Part shown: positions 1 through 4,828 of the stretch, in pieces
Layout: each line of letters starts with the position of its first letter
Position numbering within the stretch: the stretch's first letter is position 1
Assembly: GCA_018896315.1 (NCBI GenBank)
Contig: JAHIMV010000018.1
Location: 1 to 8,006, forward strand
Source of the DNA: Patescibacteria group bacterium
Lineage (GTDB): Bacteria; Patescibacteriota; Patescibacteriia; UBA2591; UBA6264
DNA: 8,006 nt
Reading direction: 5' to 3'
The notes under the pieces: model-generated
Told to the model about the DNA's origin: nothing
What the model saw: only the letters and a program-made list of their open reading frames with translations
Databases searched by the model: none
Made by a program: the position numbers and the translations under genes

Positions 1-33
1 GTGCGCCACCACTCTTCTTTCAAATAGGGGAGA

Positions 34-618
34 TTGGCTACGATTATTACAGATTTAAAATTGTCCGCCCAAGGCGGATCCGCCTCTGGCGGAAAAGACA
101 AAGAGATTACCAAGCTACCTACTTATAAATTGATTCACCAGGGAATAAGCTATGTTCCCCAGGGAAGACAGGTTTTTTCTAATTTAACCATTATGGAAAA
201 TCTTGAAATGGGCGCTTTTGTTATTAAGGACAAGGAATTAATAAAAAAAAGACTTGATAAAATTTTTAAGAGATTTCCTTTTTTAAAACAAAGAGAAAAT
301 GGCTTGGCGGCAAATTTGTCTGGAGGCGAACAGCAAATGTTAGCTATCGGCCGAGCTTTAATTCAGGATCCCAAATTACTTTTATTAGATGAACCCTCAT
401 TGGGTTTGGCCCCAAAGGCAATAAAAGAAGTTTTTGAAAAAGTTCAAAAGATTAATAAAGAAGGCGTAAGTATTATTATTGTTGAACAGAATGCAAAAAA
501 AGCAATTGAAGTTGCTCACAGAACCTGCGTTTTAGAAGATGGTAAAATTGTTTTAGAAGGCGGTAAAGAGATTTTACAAGATCAAAAAATAAAAGATATT
601 TATTTTGGTGGGAGGTAA
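34..618 (+). CDS. livF: LivF-type ABC transporter ATPase, N-terminal part missing
   Basis: ATP-binding subunit of a branched-chain amino acid (or related amide/urea) ABC importer, acting on the inner face of the membrane. Visible motifs are the Q-loop VPQGR (residues 41-45, with the LivF-typical run GISYVPQGRQVF), the signature LSGGEQQ (95-101), Walker B LLLLDEP (115-121), and the LivF-style VEQN segment (150-153). LivF is usually about 235 residues; this frame gives 194, and the Walker A P-loop that should precede residue 10 is absent. An in-frame TAG at 25-27 blocks any extension. The TTG at 34 is only the first possible start; a purine-rich AGGGGAG touches it too closely to be a convincing ribosome site. 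Residues 11-20 come from an inserted palindromic repeat. Either the gene is frameshifted or truncated upstream (a pseudogene), or the contig is damaged at its edge. The family call is secure; whether the protein works is doubtful. Confidence 0.85.
   Translation: MATIITDLKLSAQGGSASGGKDKEITKLPTYKLIHQGISYVPQGRQVFSNLTIMENLEMGAFVIKDKELIKKRLDKIFKRFPFLKQRENGLAANLSGGEQQMLAIGRALIQDPKLLLLDEPSLGLAPKAIKEVFEKVQKINKEGVSIIIVEQNAKKAIEVAHRTCVLEDGKIVLEGGKEILQDQKIKDIYFGGR
64..93. repeat. Tandem double hairpin inserted in frame in livF
   Basis: Two adjacent 15-nt hairpins, each TCCGCC-NNN-GGCGGA with loops CAA and TCT; the junction forms a 12-nt perfect palindrome at 73-84. The GC-rich unit stands out in AT-rich coding sequence. 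It occupies exactly ten codons in phase (residues 11-20, SAQGGSASGG). Removing it joins DLKL to KDKEITKLP, which resembles the normal LivF run before the Q-loop. This looks like a small mobile palindrome that inserted without breaking the frame (inference). Confidence 0.8.
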
Positions 619-630
619 TTAATAAAAATA

Positions 631-663
631 TGGACCCCGTTAGAAATCTTCTAACGGAGTTCA
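631..663. repeat. Palindromic repeat between livF and scpB
   Basis: A 9-bp perfect stem (CCGTTAGAA at 637-645, TTCTAACGG at 649-657) with a 3-nt ATC loop. It continues outward through one mismatch (C636/A658) into TGGAC/GTTCA, with one G-U pair. The right arm plus AGT (649-660) recurs at 700-711. There is no T-run after it, so it is a poor intrinsic terminator; it more likely belongs to a dispersed palindrome family. Confidence 0.8.
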
Positions 664-685
664 CAAGTTAATAATTTGTAATAAT

Positions 686-1240
686 ATGTCAGCAAAAATT
701 TCTAACGGAGTGGAATTAACACAAGAAAAACTTAAATCATTAATTGAAAGTTTGCTTTTTATTGCTAATCGGCCTTTAAGTAAAAAAGAATTGGCTAAAA
801 TAACAGAACAAAAAATCAGCAAAGTAGAAGAAGCTTTAAAAGAATTAACAGAAGAATCGCAAGAAAAAGGGATTAAAATCATTCAAAATGGTCAAGAATG
901 GCAAATGGTCACTGACCCGACAAATAGTTCAATTATTCAAAAATTCCTAAAACAAGAAATTAATCAAGAATTAACGCCAGCTTCTTTGGAAACATTATCT
1001 ATTATTGCTTATAGAGGGCCGATTAAAAGAGATGAATTAGAACAGATTAGAGGTGTGAATTGCAGTATTATTTTACGCAATCTTTTAATTAAAGGATTGA
1101 TTATTGAAGAGGATAAAGATAAGGAGATATATAATGTTAGTTTGGATTTTATTCGCCACTTAGGTATTAATGATTTAAATGAATTGCCTGATTATCAGAA
1201 GTTGAATCAAGACATTCCTCTATCTAGTTTATTAGAATAA
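686..1240 (+). CDS. scpB: Segregation and condensation protein ScpB
   Basis: ScpB is the winged-helix (kleisin-associated) subunit of the SMC-ScpA-ScpB condensin that compacts and segregates the chromosome. The first winged helix spans about residues 15-80 (LKSLIESLLFIANRPLSKKE). The second spans about 97-165 and carries the hallmark LETLSIIAYRGPIKRDELEQIRG (101-123), VNCSIILRNLLIKGLI, and the closing FIRHLGINDLNELPDY. At 184 residues it matches the family length. No Shine-Dalgarno precedes ATG 686, where the sequence is AT-rich. Residues 4-10 (KISNGVE) are encoded across a half copy of the palindrome found upstream at 631-663, so the N-terminal tail before the conserved LKSLIESLLF is partly repeat-derived. 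A slightly downstream start cannot be excluded, but no ATG is available before the conserved domain. scpA is not in the window. Confidence in the function is high. Confidence 0.95.
   Translation: MSAKISNGVELTQEKLKSLIESLLFIANRPLSKKELAKITEQKISKVEEALKELTEESQEKGIKIIQNGQEWQMVTDPTNSSIIQKFLKQEINQELTPASLETLSIIAYRGPIKRDELEQIRGVNCSIILRNLLIKGLIIEEDKDKEIYNVSLDFIRHLGINDLNELPDYQKLNQDIPLSSLLE
700..711 (+). repeat. Half copy of the 631-663 palindrome inside scpB
   Basis: The 12-mer TTCTAACGGAGT repeats the sequence at 649-660 exactly, 51 nt downstream. It lies within codons 5-9 of scpB (ISNGV). Only one arm is present, so it cannot fold by itself, but it could pair with the left arm of the upstream hairpin (637-645) as an alternative to the local stem. 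That would place the scpB start region in a loop. Confidence 0.7.
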
Positions 1241-1266
1241 AAAGAATAATAAAATTTAAAAGCTAA

Positions 1267-1287
1267 TTGAGAGGCTGAGCCTCTCAA
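1267..1287. repeat. REP-like palindrome upstream of the RAYT gene
   Basis: Arms TTGAGAGGCT (1267-1276) and AGCCTCTCAA (1278-1287) around a single central G. In a real hairpin the inner bases would open into a loop (CTGAG), leaving 8 bp. The same palindrome, as its reverse complement, follows the transposase gene at 2005-2025. It is followed by AAAAG rather than a T-run, so it is not a classical terminator for scpB. I see no GTAG-type tetranucleotide of the kind that flanks gammaproteobacterial REPs. Confidence 0.85.
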
Positions 1288-1299
1288 AAGTATAGAAAG

Positions 1300-1308
1300 T
1301 GTTATAAT
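1300..1308 (+). promoter_or_regulatory. Extended -10 promoter, leaderless start of RAYT
   Basis: A perfect extended -10 element, TGT followed by TATAAT (1303-1308), without a recognisable -35. Transcription would start about 6-7 nt downstream, at or next to ATG 1315. The transposase mRNA would therefore be leaderless, which fits the lack of any Shine-Dalgarno sequence there. Confidence 0.6.
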
Positions 1309-1314
1309 ACAAGT

Positions 1315-1995
1315 ATGAGAAAAGTTAAATTTATTAACGAAGGATATTATCATATTTATAATCGAGGTGTTGACAAACGTACAATTTTTCAAAATATTGA
1401 CGATCTGATGCGTTTTTATCAGAGTATACAAGAATTTAATGTGATTGAACCAATAGGCAGTATTTATGAGAATTTTTTATTTAAGGCTAGAATTGAAAAA
1501 GAAAAAAAGTTTGGACACTCGGTGTCCAAACTTTTTTCTGAAAAAGAAAAATTAGTTGATTTTATTTGTTATAATTTGTTGCCAAATCATTATCATTTTA
1601 TTTTAAAACAAGTGGTCGACAAAGGGATTGAAAAATTTATGCACAAGGTTGGAATGGGGTATGCAAAATATTTTAATACAAAAAATAAAAGAAGTGGATC
1701 GTTATTTCAAGGAAAATTTAAAGCCATTCATATAGATTCAAATGAATATTTATTGCATCTGAGCGCTTACATTAATTTAAACCACAGGGTTCATAATTTA
1801 GAAAAGTTTGGACACCGAGTGTCCAAACTTTTGAAGTCGAGTTGGGAAGAATATATAAATAATGGAAAAGGAATTTGTGATAAAAAAATTATTTTAGATC
1901 AATTTGAGAGTATTTTGGATTATAAAAAGTTTGCAGAAGAGTCTTTAAATGGTATTAAAGAAAGAAAAGAGATTGAAAAATTTATTTTAGAGTAA
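1315..1995 (+). CDS. REP-associated tyrosine transposase (RAYT, Y1/IS200-like)
   Basis: A single-strand-specific HUH/Y1 nuclease of the TnpA-REP kind, which cuts and rejoins hairpin-containing single-stranded DNA. Seen in order: an N-terminal YYHIYNRGVDKRTIF (11-25) typical of RAYTs; the HUH motif in LPNHYHFIL (His92, His94); YAKYFN (116-121) supplying the catalytic tyrosine, Tyr116 or Tyr119; the RAYT run RSGSLFQGKFKAI (126-138); and AYINLNHRVHN (151-161), matching the family's Y-I-x-L-N-P segment. At 226 residues it is of normal length and looks intact. Two palindromes lie in frame within it, encoding FGHSVSKLF (66-74) and FGHRVSKLL (165-173), both at family loop positions. Matching inverted palindromes flank the gene at 1267 and 2005. 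It starts from an extended -10 with no leader. In known systems RAYTs are single-copy, domesticated-looking and linked to REP repeats; the pairing with these palindromes is inferred. Confidence 0.9.
   Translation: MRKVKFINEGYYHIYNRGVDKRTIFQNIDDLMRFYQSIQEFNVIEPIGSIYENFLFKARIEKEKKFGHSVSKLFSEKEKLVDFICYNLLPNHYHFILKQVVDKGIEKFMHKVGMGYAKYFNTKNKRSGSLFQGKFKAIHIDSNEYLLHLSAYINLNHRVHNLEKFGHRVSKLLKSSWEEYINNGKGICDKKIILDQFESILDYKKFAEESLNGIKERKEIEKFILE
1503..1537. repeat. Long palindrome inside RAYT gene, copy 1
   Basis: A 16-bp perfect stem: left arm 1503-1518 (six A, then GTTTGGACAC), loop TCG (1519-1521), right arm 1522-1537 (GTGTCCAAAC, then six T). It encodes residues 64-74 around FGHSVSKLF, in the loop between the first core strand and the HUH strand. 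A strong stem followed directly by six T resembles an intrinsic terminator within the coding sequence. Confidence 0.9.
1802..1832. repeat. Long palindrome inside RAYT gene, copy 2 (inverted)
   Basis: A 14-bp perfect stem: left arm 1802-1815 (four A, then GTTTGGACAC), loop CGA, right arm 1819-1832 (GTGTCCAAAC, then four T). It is the exact 31-nt reverse complement of 1505-1535, so the two copies are in opposite orientation. It encodes FGHRVSKLL (165-173), in the same reading phase as copy 1 (FGHSVSKLF), and sits in the linker before the W-x-x-Y segment. Confidence 0.9.
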
Positions 1996-2004
1996 ATTAA
2001 AAAT

Positions 2005-2025
2005 TTGAGAGGCTCAGCCTCTCAA
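2005..2025. repeat. REP-like palindrome downstream of the RAYT gene
   Basis: Arms TTGAGAGGCT (2005-2014) and AGCCTCTCAA (2016-2025) around a central C. It is the reverse complement of the 1267-1287 palindrome, whose centre is G. It starts 10 nt after the RAYT stop codon. The A-rich sequence after it argues against a forward intrinsic terminator. Together the two copies bracket the transposase gene as an inverted pair. Confidence 0.85.
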
Positions 2026-2047
2026 AATAGTATCTTGAAAATAATTT

Positions 2048-2068
2048 GCTCTTATAGTTCAATGGATA
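2048..2068 (+). pseudogene. 5' fragment of a tRNA (acceptor and D-arm only)
   Basis: The sequence opens like a tRNA: GCTCTTA as a 7-nt acceptor strand, TA, then GTTC with an AATGGATA D-loop. It closely resembles the start of the intact tRNA-Arg 40 nt downstream (shared TAGTT-AATGGATA). The expected GAAC closing the D-stem does not follow, and the next 19 nt resemble no anticodon arm. The octamer TGAGAGCA at 2225-2232 would pair with GCTCTTA (one G-U) and add a discriminator A, but no T-arm precedes it. Probably a remnant of a second, likely arginine, tRNA. Confidence 0.55.
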
Positions 2069-2087
2069 CCTGCCAGCCATATCCTGA

Positions 2088-2160
2088 GCCCCTGTAGTTT
2101 AATGGATAAAACGCCTCCCTCCGGAGGAGGAAAGTACAGGTTCGACTCCTGTCAGGGGCA
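2088..2160 (+). tRNA. tRNA-Arg, anticodon CCG
   Basis: A complete 73-nt cloverleaf decoding CGG. Acceptor GCCCCTG (2088-2094) pairs perfectly with CAGGGGC (2153-2159), with discriminator A2160. The D-stem is GTTT/AAAC around AATGGATA. The anticodon stem CCTCC/GGAGG encloses loop CTCCGGA, giving anticodon CCG. The variable loop is AAAGT, and the T-arm is ACAGG-TTCGACT-CCTGT. The 3' CCA is not encoded (TTG follows), so it must be added by a nucleotidyltransferase. The anticodon loop can also pair with itself (CTCC/GGAG), an alternative fold of the precursor. It lies directly after the tRNA fragment and before a hairpin pair. Confidence 0.95.
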
Positions 2161-2174
2161 TTGAAACGGGAGTT

Positions 2175-2217
2175 CGGCAGGTCATTCGACCTGTCGCCCG
2201 GTCGAATGACCGGGCGA
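2175..2217. repeat. Overlapping inverted pair of GGTC-palindromes after tRNA-Arg
   Basis: Hairpin 1: CGGCAGGTC (2175-2183), loop ATTC, GACCTGTCG (2188-2196). Hairpin 2: TCGCCCGGTC (2194-2203), loop GAAT, GACCGGGCGA (2208-2217). Their cores, GGTCATTCGACC and GGTCGAATGACC, are reverse complements, so this is an inverted pair of one repeat, similar in layout to bacterial BIMEs. The hairpins share bases 2194-2196, so their full stems exclude each other. No T-run follows, so terminator activity for the tRNA is uncertain. Confidence 0.8.
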
Positions 2218-2243
2218 TCCCCCCTGAGAGCATTGTTGGGGTT

Positions 2244-2249
2244 TATAAT
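2244..2249 (+). promoter_or_regulatory. Possible -10 element for the histidine-phosphatase-like gene
   Basis: A perfect TATAAT 20 nt before ATG 2270, implying a leader of about 14 nt without a Shine-Dalgarno site. There is no good -35 at the proper distance and no extended TG, so the call rests on the hexamer alone. Confidence 0.4.
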
Positions 2250-2269
2250 AATTATTAATTTTTTAGTTT

Positions 2270-3118
2270 ATGAAAAATCAAGAGAAACAAGCTTTTATTT
2301 CTCGTCATACTGAAAAAGTAAAAGATAAAAAAATTGAATCTAAGCAGTATCCTGGTATTACTGAAAAAGGAGTTGATATTGCTAAAGAAAGAGCAAAAAA
2401 AGAAATTTTAGAATTAATTGAACAAAGTGAACCTGGGTCAGTAATTTTTATTGGCGGCGCTACTGAACAGGTTAGGACTAAGTCAACAGCTGAGGTCTAC
2501 GGGGATGAATTAAAAGAAGCGTTAAAAAACAGAGAAGATGAATTTTTAGTAATTATCCGCAAAGATATTCAGGAAAAAGCCAAGGAAAAAGGATATACTA
2601 AGACAGTTGAGCAAATAGTGGAGGCTTTAAACGCTAATCAAGACAAAAAAGTTATTATTGATTTTCCGATGTTTTTAAAAGATTTTTCTATGGAAAGACT
2701 AGGTTGGGTTGATAAACAAGGAAATCTTACCCAATATGCAGATAAGCTTCTTAAAAGAAACAATGATGATGATTATGCTAGCGCTAAAGACTGGATAGAA
2801 AATAAAGGCAAGATGGGAGACCTTGAAGGGCCTGATCCAGAAGAAGCAGCTAAAGGTTATAAAAGGGCAATTGAGCGTCTTGAGGAGTTTGCTAAAAAAT
2901 ATATTGGTGATAGGCCATTGGTAATAGGGATGGTCGGCCACAGCTGGGATATTGAAGCTTATATGACCTATTTATTAAATCATGGCAGGGTAGATGTTGA
3001 AGGATTTGAAAAAATTGCTAAAGGCAGAATAATTGGTGATGCTGAATTGACAAAAATTAAGATTAGCCCAATTATGACAACGGTTTCTTATCGTGGAGAA
3101 GATTTTGTTGTTAAATAA
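2270..3118 (+). CDS. Histidine phosphatase superfamily-like protein
   Basis: A 282-residue protein that looks like a divergent member of the phosphoglycerate mutase/histidine phosphatase fold. SRHTEK (11-16) is in the position of the catalytic RHG/RHGE motif, with Arg12 and His13. ITEKGVDIAKERA (30-42) corresponds to the usual L-T-x-x-G-x-x-Q-A helix. GGATEQVRTKSTAE (62-75) corresponds to the second arginine motif (S-P-x-x-R-x-x-x-T-A). VIGMVGHSWDIEAY (218-231) supplies the second histidine, His224. The glycine of RHG is threonine here, and a long charged insert (about 85-200) separates the halves. The family removes phosphate from small molecules or proteins through a phosphohistidine intermediate; the substrate is unknown. 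No signal peptide, so cytoplasmic. It is a single gene, with 64 nt before the next. Moderately sure of the fold, unsure of activity. Confidence 0.7.
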   Translation: MKNQEKQAFISRHTEKVKDKKIESKQYPGITEKGVDIAKERAKKEILELIEQSEPGSVIFIGGATEQVRTKSTAEVYGDELKEALKNREDEFLVIIRKDIQEKAKEKGYTKTVEQIVEALNANQDKKVIIDFPMFLKDFSMERLGWVDKQGNLTQYADKLLKRNNDDDYASAKDWIENKGKMGDLEGPDPEEAAKGYKRAIERLEEFAKKYIGDRPLVIGMVGHSWDIEAYMTYLLNHGRVDVEGFEKIAKGRIIGDAELTKIKISPIMTTVSYRGEDFVVK

Positions 3119-3182
3119 ATAATGTGGTGCTTTAGTATTGGGGCAAATAAAGGAGTAGTAAAAATTTTAAAAAGAAAATAAT

Positions 3183-4754
3183 ATGATACAATACAAAAAA
3201 TCATTGATTTCAAAAAATATCAAAGAAATTAAGAAAAAGAAATGGTATAATCAACGTTTTGACGGTTGTATTAATTTAATTTGGATGATTTCTGAAGTGG
3301 AAATGCGGCCAGAAAAACGGAAAATGAAAGGGGGAAATTTTACTTCTCATTTTGGAATTTTTAAAAATGACACAGCAGATTGGTATATAGATATGGTTGA
3401 TATAAAAAGAGTGACTAATCTTTTTTTACAGAAAGCAAAAAAAGAAAACGATTTTAGCAAGAGATTGATTAAGAAATGGCAAAAAGATGAAAAAGCCTTT
3501 ATTTATGATTGCGAAAAAATAGAAAAGATTGATGTATCAAAGTTGTCTTTAATTGAACTTAAAAAGAGGTATTTAAGTTTTGCAGATGTTTATAGAAACG
3601 CGATTAGTTCTTCTTCTTTAATTGATGGTTTTGCTTTAGGAACCGATGAAATAATTCAAAAAGAAATTAATAAACTCCTAGATAAGAAGGGAATTAAAAG
3701 GGGGAGGGGTGTAATATTTTCGTATTTAACAGCTCCAGTTCATCAATCTTTTATTAATGAAGCAGAACTTGCTCTTCTTAAAATTGCTTTTAAAATCAGT
3801 CAAGATAAGAAAATAAATGAAATATTTAAAGATAATAGACTTAAAGACATATTGAAGAAAATCAAGCTGTCAAAGAATTTTAGTTGTATGATTGAGCAGC
3901 ATCAGAAAAAGTATTTTTGGACAAAGAATAATTATTATGACAATAATATTTTAACTGTTAAAGATTTTATAAAAGAAATAAAAGTTTTATTGGTTAATAA
4001 TATTGATATTAGAAAGGAAATAAAAAGAATCAATAGAACTCCTATTAACAATAAAATTAGGAAGCAAAAATTAATAAAGAAATTAAGACTATCTAATTTT
4101 TTGAAAAATTTATTGGAAATCTCAGAAGATTTTACCCACTGGCAGGATGAGAGGAAAAAAATGACTTTCCATTTTACCCATTTTTGTTCCTTATTTCTAG
4201 CCGAAATCGGCAAAAGAATGAATTACAATCTGGATCAGATGAAATATTTAACTAGCGTCGAAGTTTTAAATTTATTTGATAACAAAAAAATAAACGCGTT
4301 AGAATTAAATAATAGAAAGAAAAAGTCTTTAGTTTACCAGAAAAATGATTTTTATGAGATTCTATCAGGCAGGAAAGCGGAAGAAACTATAAAAAAGATA
4401 TTTGTCGCTGTTGGTAAAAGAGAGGTAAATGATTTTCGCGGATTACCAGCTTCTTCAGGTAAAGTTTGTGGTAAAGTAAAAATTATTAAGAGTGTAAAGG
4501 AGATAGATAAAGTGAATAAAGGCGATATTTTGGTCGCAGTTATGACTCGGCCGGATTATATTATGGGCATTAAGCGAGCCTCAGCCATTATTACTGATGA
4601 AGGGGGAGTTACTTGTCATGCAGCTATTATTTCGCGCGAATTAGGAATTCCTTGTGTTATCGGCACCAAAATTGCCACCAAAGTTTTAAAAGATGGTGAT
4701 TTAATTGAAGTTAATGCCAATCATGGAGTCATTACCGTGGTTAAAAGAAATTAA
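3183..4754 (+). CDS. Protein with C-terminal PEP-utiliser phosphohistidine swivel domain
   Basis: A 523-residue cytoplasmic protein. The C-terminal 110 residues are a PEP-utilising enzyme mobile domain: GLPASSGKVCGKVKII (420-435), GDILVAVMTRPDYI (447-460), and the active-site stretch ITDEGGVTCHAAIISRELG (470-488) with the phosphorylatable His479, then GIPCVIGT. In PEP synthase and pyruvate phosphate dikinase this histidine carries phosphate between an ATP-grasp domain and a TIM barrel; I recognise neither here. The N-terminal 400 residues are lysine-rich and mostly helical, with WYNQRFDG (21-28), DWYIDMVDIKRV (66-77), KKYFWTKNNYYDN (242-254) and WQDERKKMTFH (320-330). That arrangement resembles uncharacterised CPR and archaeal proteins I recall ending in the same domain (recollection, not searched). 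An AAGGAG at 3150-3155 is too far from ATG 3183 to act on it; a TAA at 3168-3170 blocks extension. The function is unknown; phosphotransfer is the best guess. Confidence 0.8.
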   Translation: MIQYKKSLISKNIKEIKKKKWYNQRFDGCINLIWMISEVEMRPEKRKMKGGNFTSHFGIFKNDTADWYIDMVDIKRVTNLFLQKAKKENDFSKRLIKKWQKDEKAFIYDCEKIEKIDVSKLSLIELKKRYLSFADVYRNAISSSSLIDGFALGTDEIIQKEINKLLDKKGIKRGRGVIFSYLTAPVHQSFINEAELALLKIAFKISQDKKINEIFKDNRLKDILKKIKLSKNFSCMIEQHQKKYFWTKNNYYDNNILTVKDFIKEIKVLLVNNIDIRKEIKRINRTPINNKIRKQKLIKKLRLSNFLKNLLEISEDFTHWQDERKKMTFHFTHFCSLFLAEIGKRMNYNLDQMKYLTSVEVLNLFDNKKINALELNNRKKKSLVYQKNDFYEILSGRKAEETIKKIFVAVGKREVNDFRGLPASSGKVCGKVKIIKSVKEIDKVNKGDILVAVMTRPDYIMGIKRASAIITDEGGVTCHAAIISRELGIPCVIGTKIATKVLKDGDLIEVNANHGVITVVKRN

Positions 4755-4762
4755 GTTTGAGG

Positions 4763-4791
4763 TTGACAAAAAGTCAAAAATGTGCTTAAAT
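4763..4791 (+). promoter_or_regulatory. Strong sigma70-type promoter for the amidohydrolase gene
   Basis: A consensus -35, TTGACA (4763-4768), a 17-nt spacer, and a -10 TTAAAT (4786-4791) preceded by the extended TGC (4783-4785). The expected start is near 4798, giving a leader of about 39 nt that holds a good Shine-Dalgarno site. The -35 begins 9 nt after the upstream stop codon. Confidence 0.75.
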
Positions 4792-4820
4792 AAAAGAAAA
4801 TACAAAGTTTAAATATATAA

Positions 4821-4828
4821 AAAGGAGG
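4821..4828 (+). promoter_or_regulatory. Shine-Dalgarno site of the amidohydrolase gene
   Basis: AAAGGAGG, 8 nt before ATG 4837. It selects this ATG over the second one at 4843 (Met3), which would be 14 nt away. It is the only near-consensus, properly spaced ribosome site in the window. Confidence 0.85.

Noticed and set aside
1..60. Frame +2 reading ATTLL as the tail of a Walker A motif
   Set aside because: The preceding glycine-lysine of the P-loop is not encoded, and the residues that follow do not match LivF, so I cannot claim a simple frameshift.
476..882. Minus-strand open frames opposite livF and scpB
   Set aside because: They lie antisense to well-supported conserved genes, show no domain-like composition, and have no ribosome site.
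1267..1287. Intrinsic terminator of scpB
   Set aside because: The stem is followed by AAAAG, not a T-run, and its inverted partner after the RAYT favours a mobile palindrome.
1267..2025. CRISPR array or Cas-linked locus suggested by repeated palindromes
   Set aside because: Repeats are unevenly spaced, occur in opposite orientations and partly inside a coding sequence, and no cas gene is present.
3150..3155. AAGGAG as Shine-Dalgarno for the gene at 3183
   Set aside because: It is 27 nt from the ATG, and an in-frame TAA at 3168-3170 rules out an earlier start.
3935..4213. Minus-strand 92-residue hydrophobic frame opposite the PEP-utiliser gene
   Set aside because: Its hydrophobic look comes from reading the complement of lysine/asparagine-rich codons; the + strand gene is continuous here.
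4763..4777. Small hairpin TTGAC-AAAAA-GTCAA as an operator or terminator
   Set aside because: Only 5 bp, overlapping a consensus -35; better explained as the promoter element itself.
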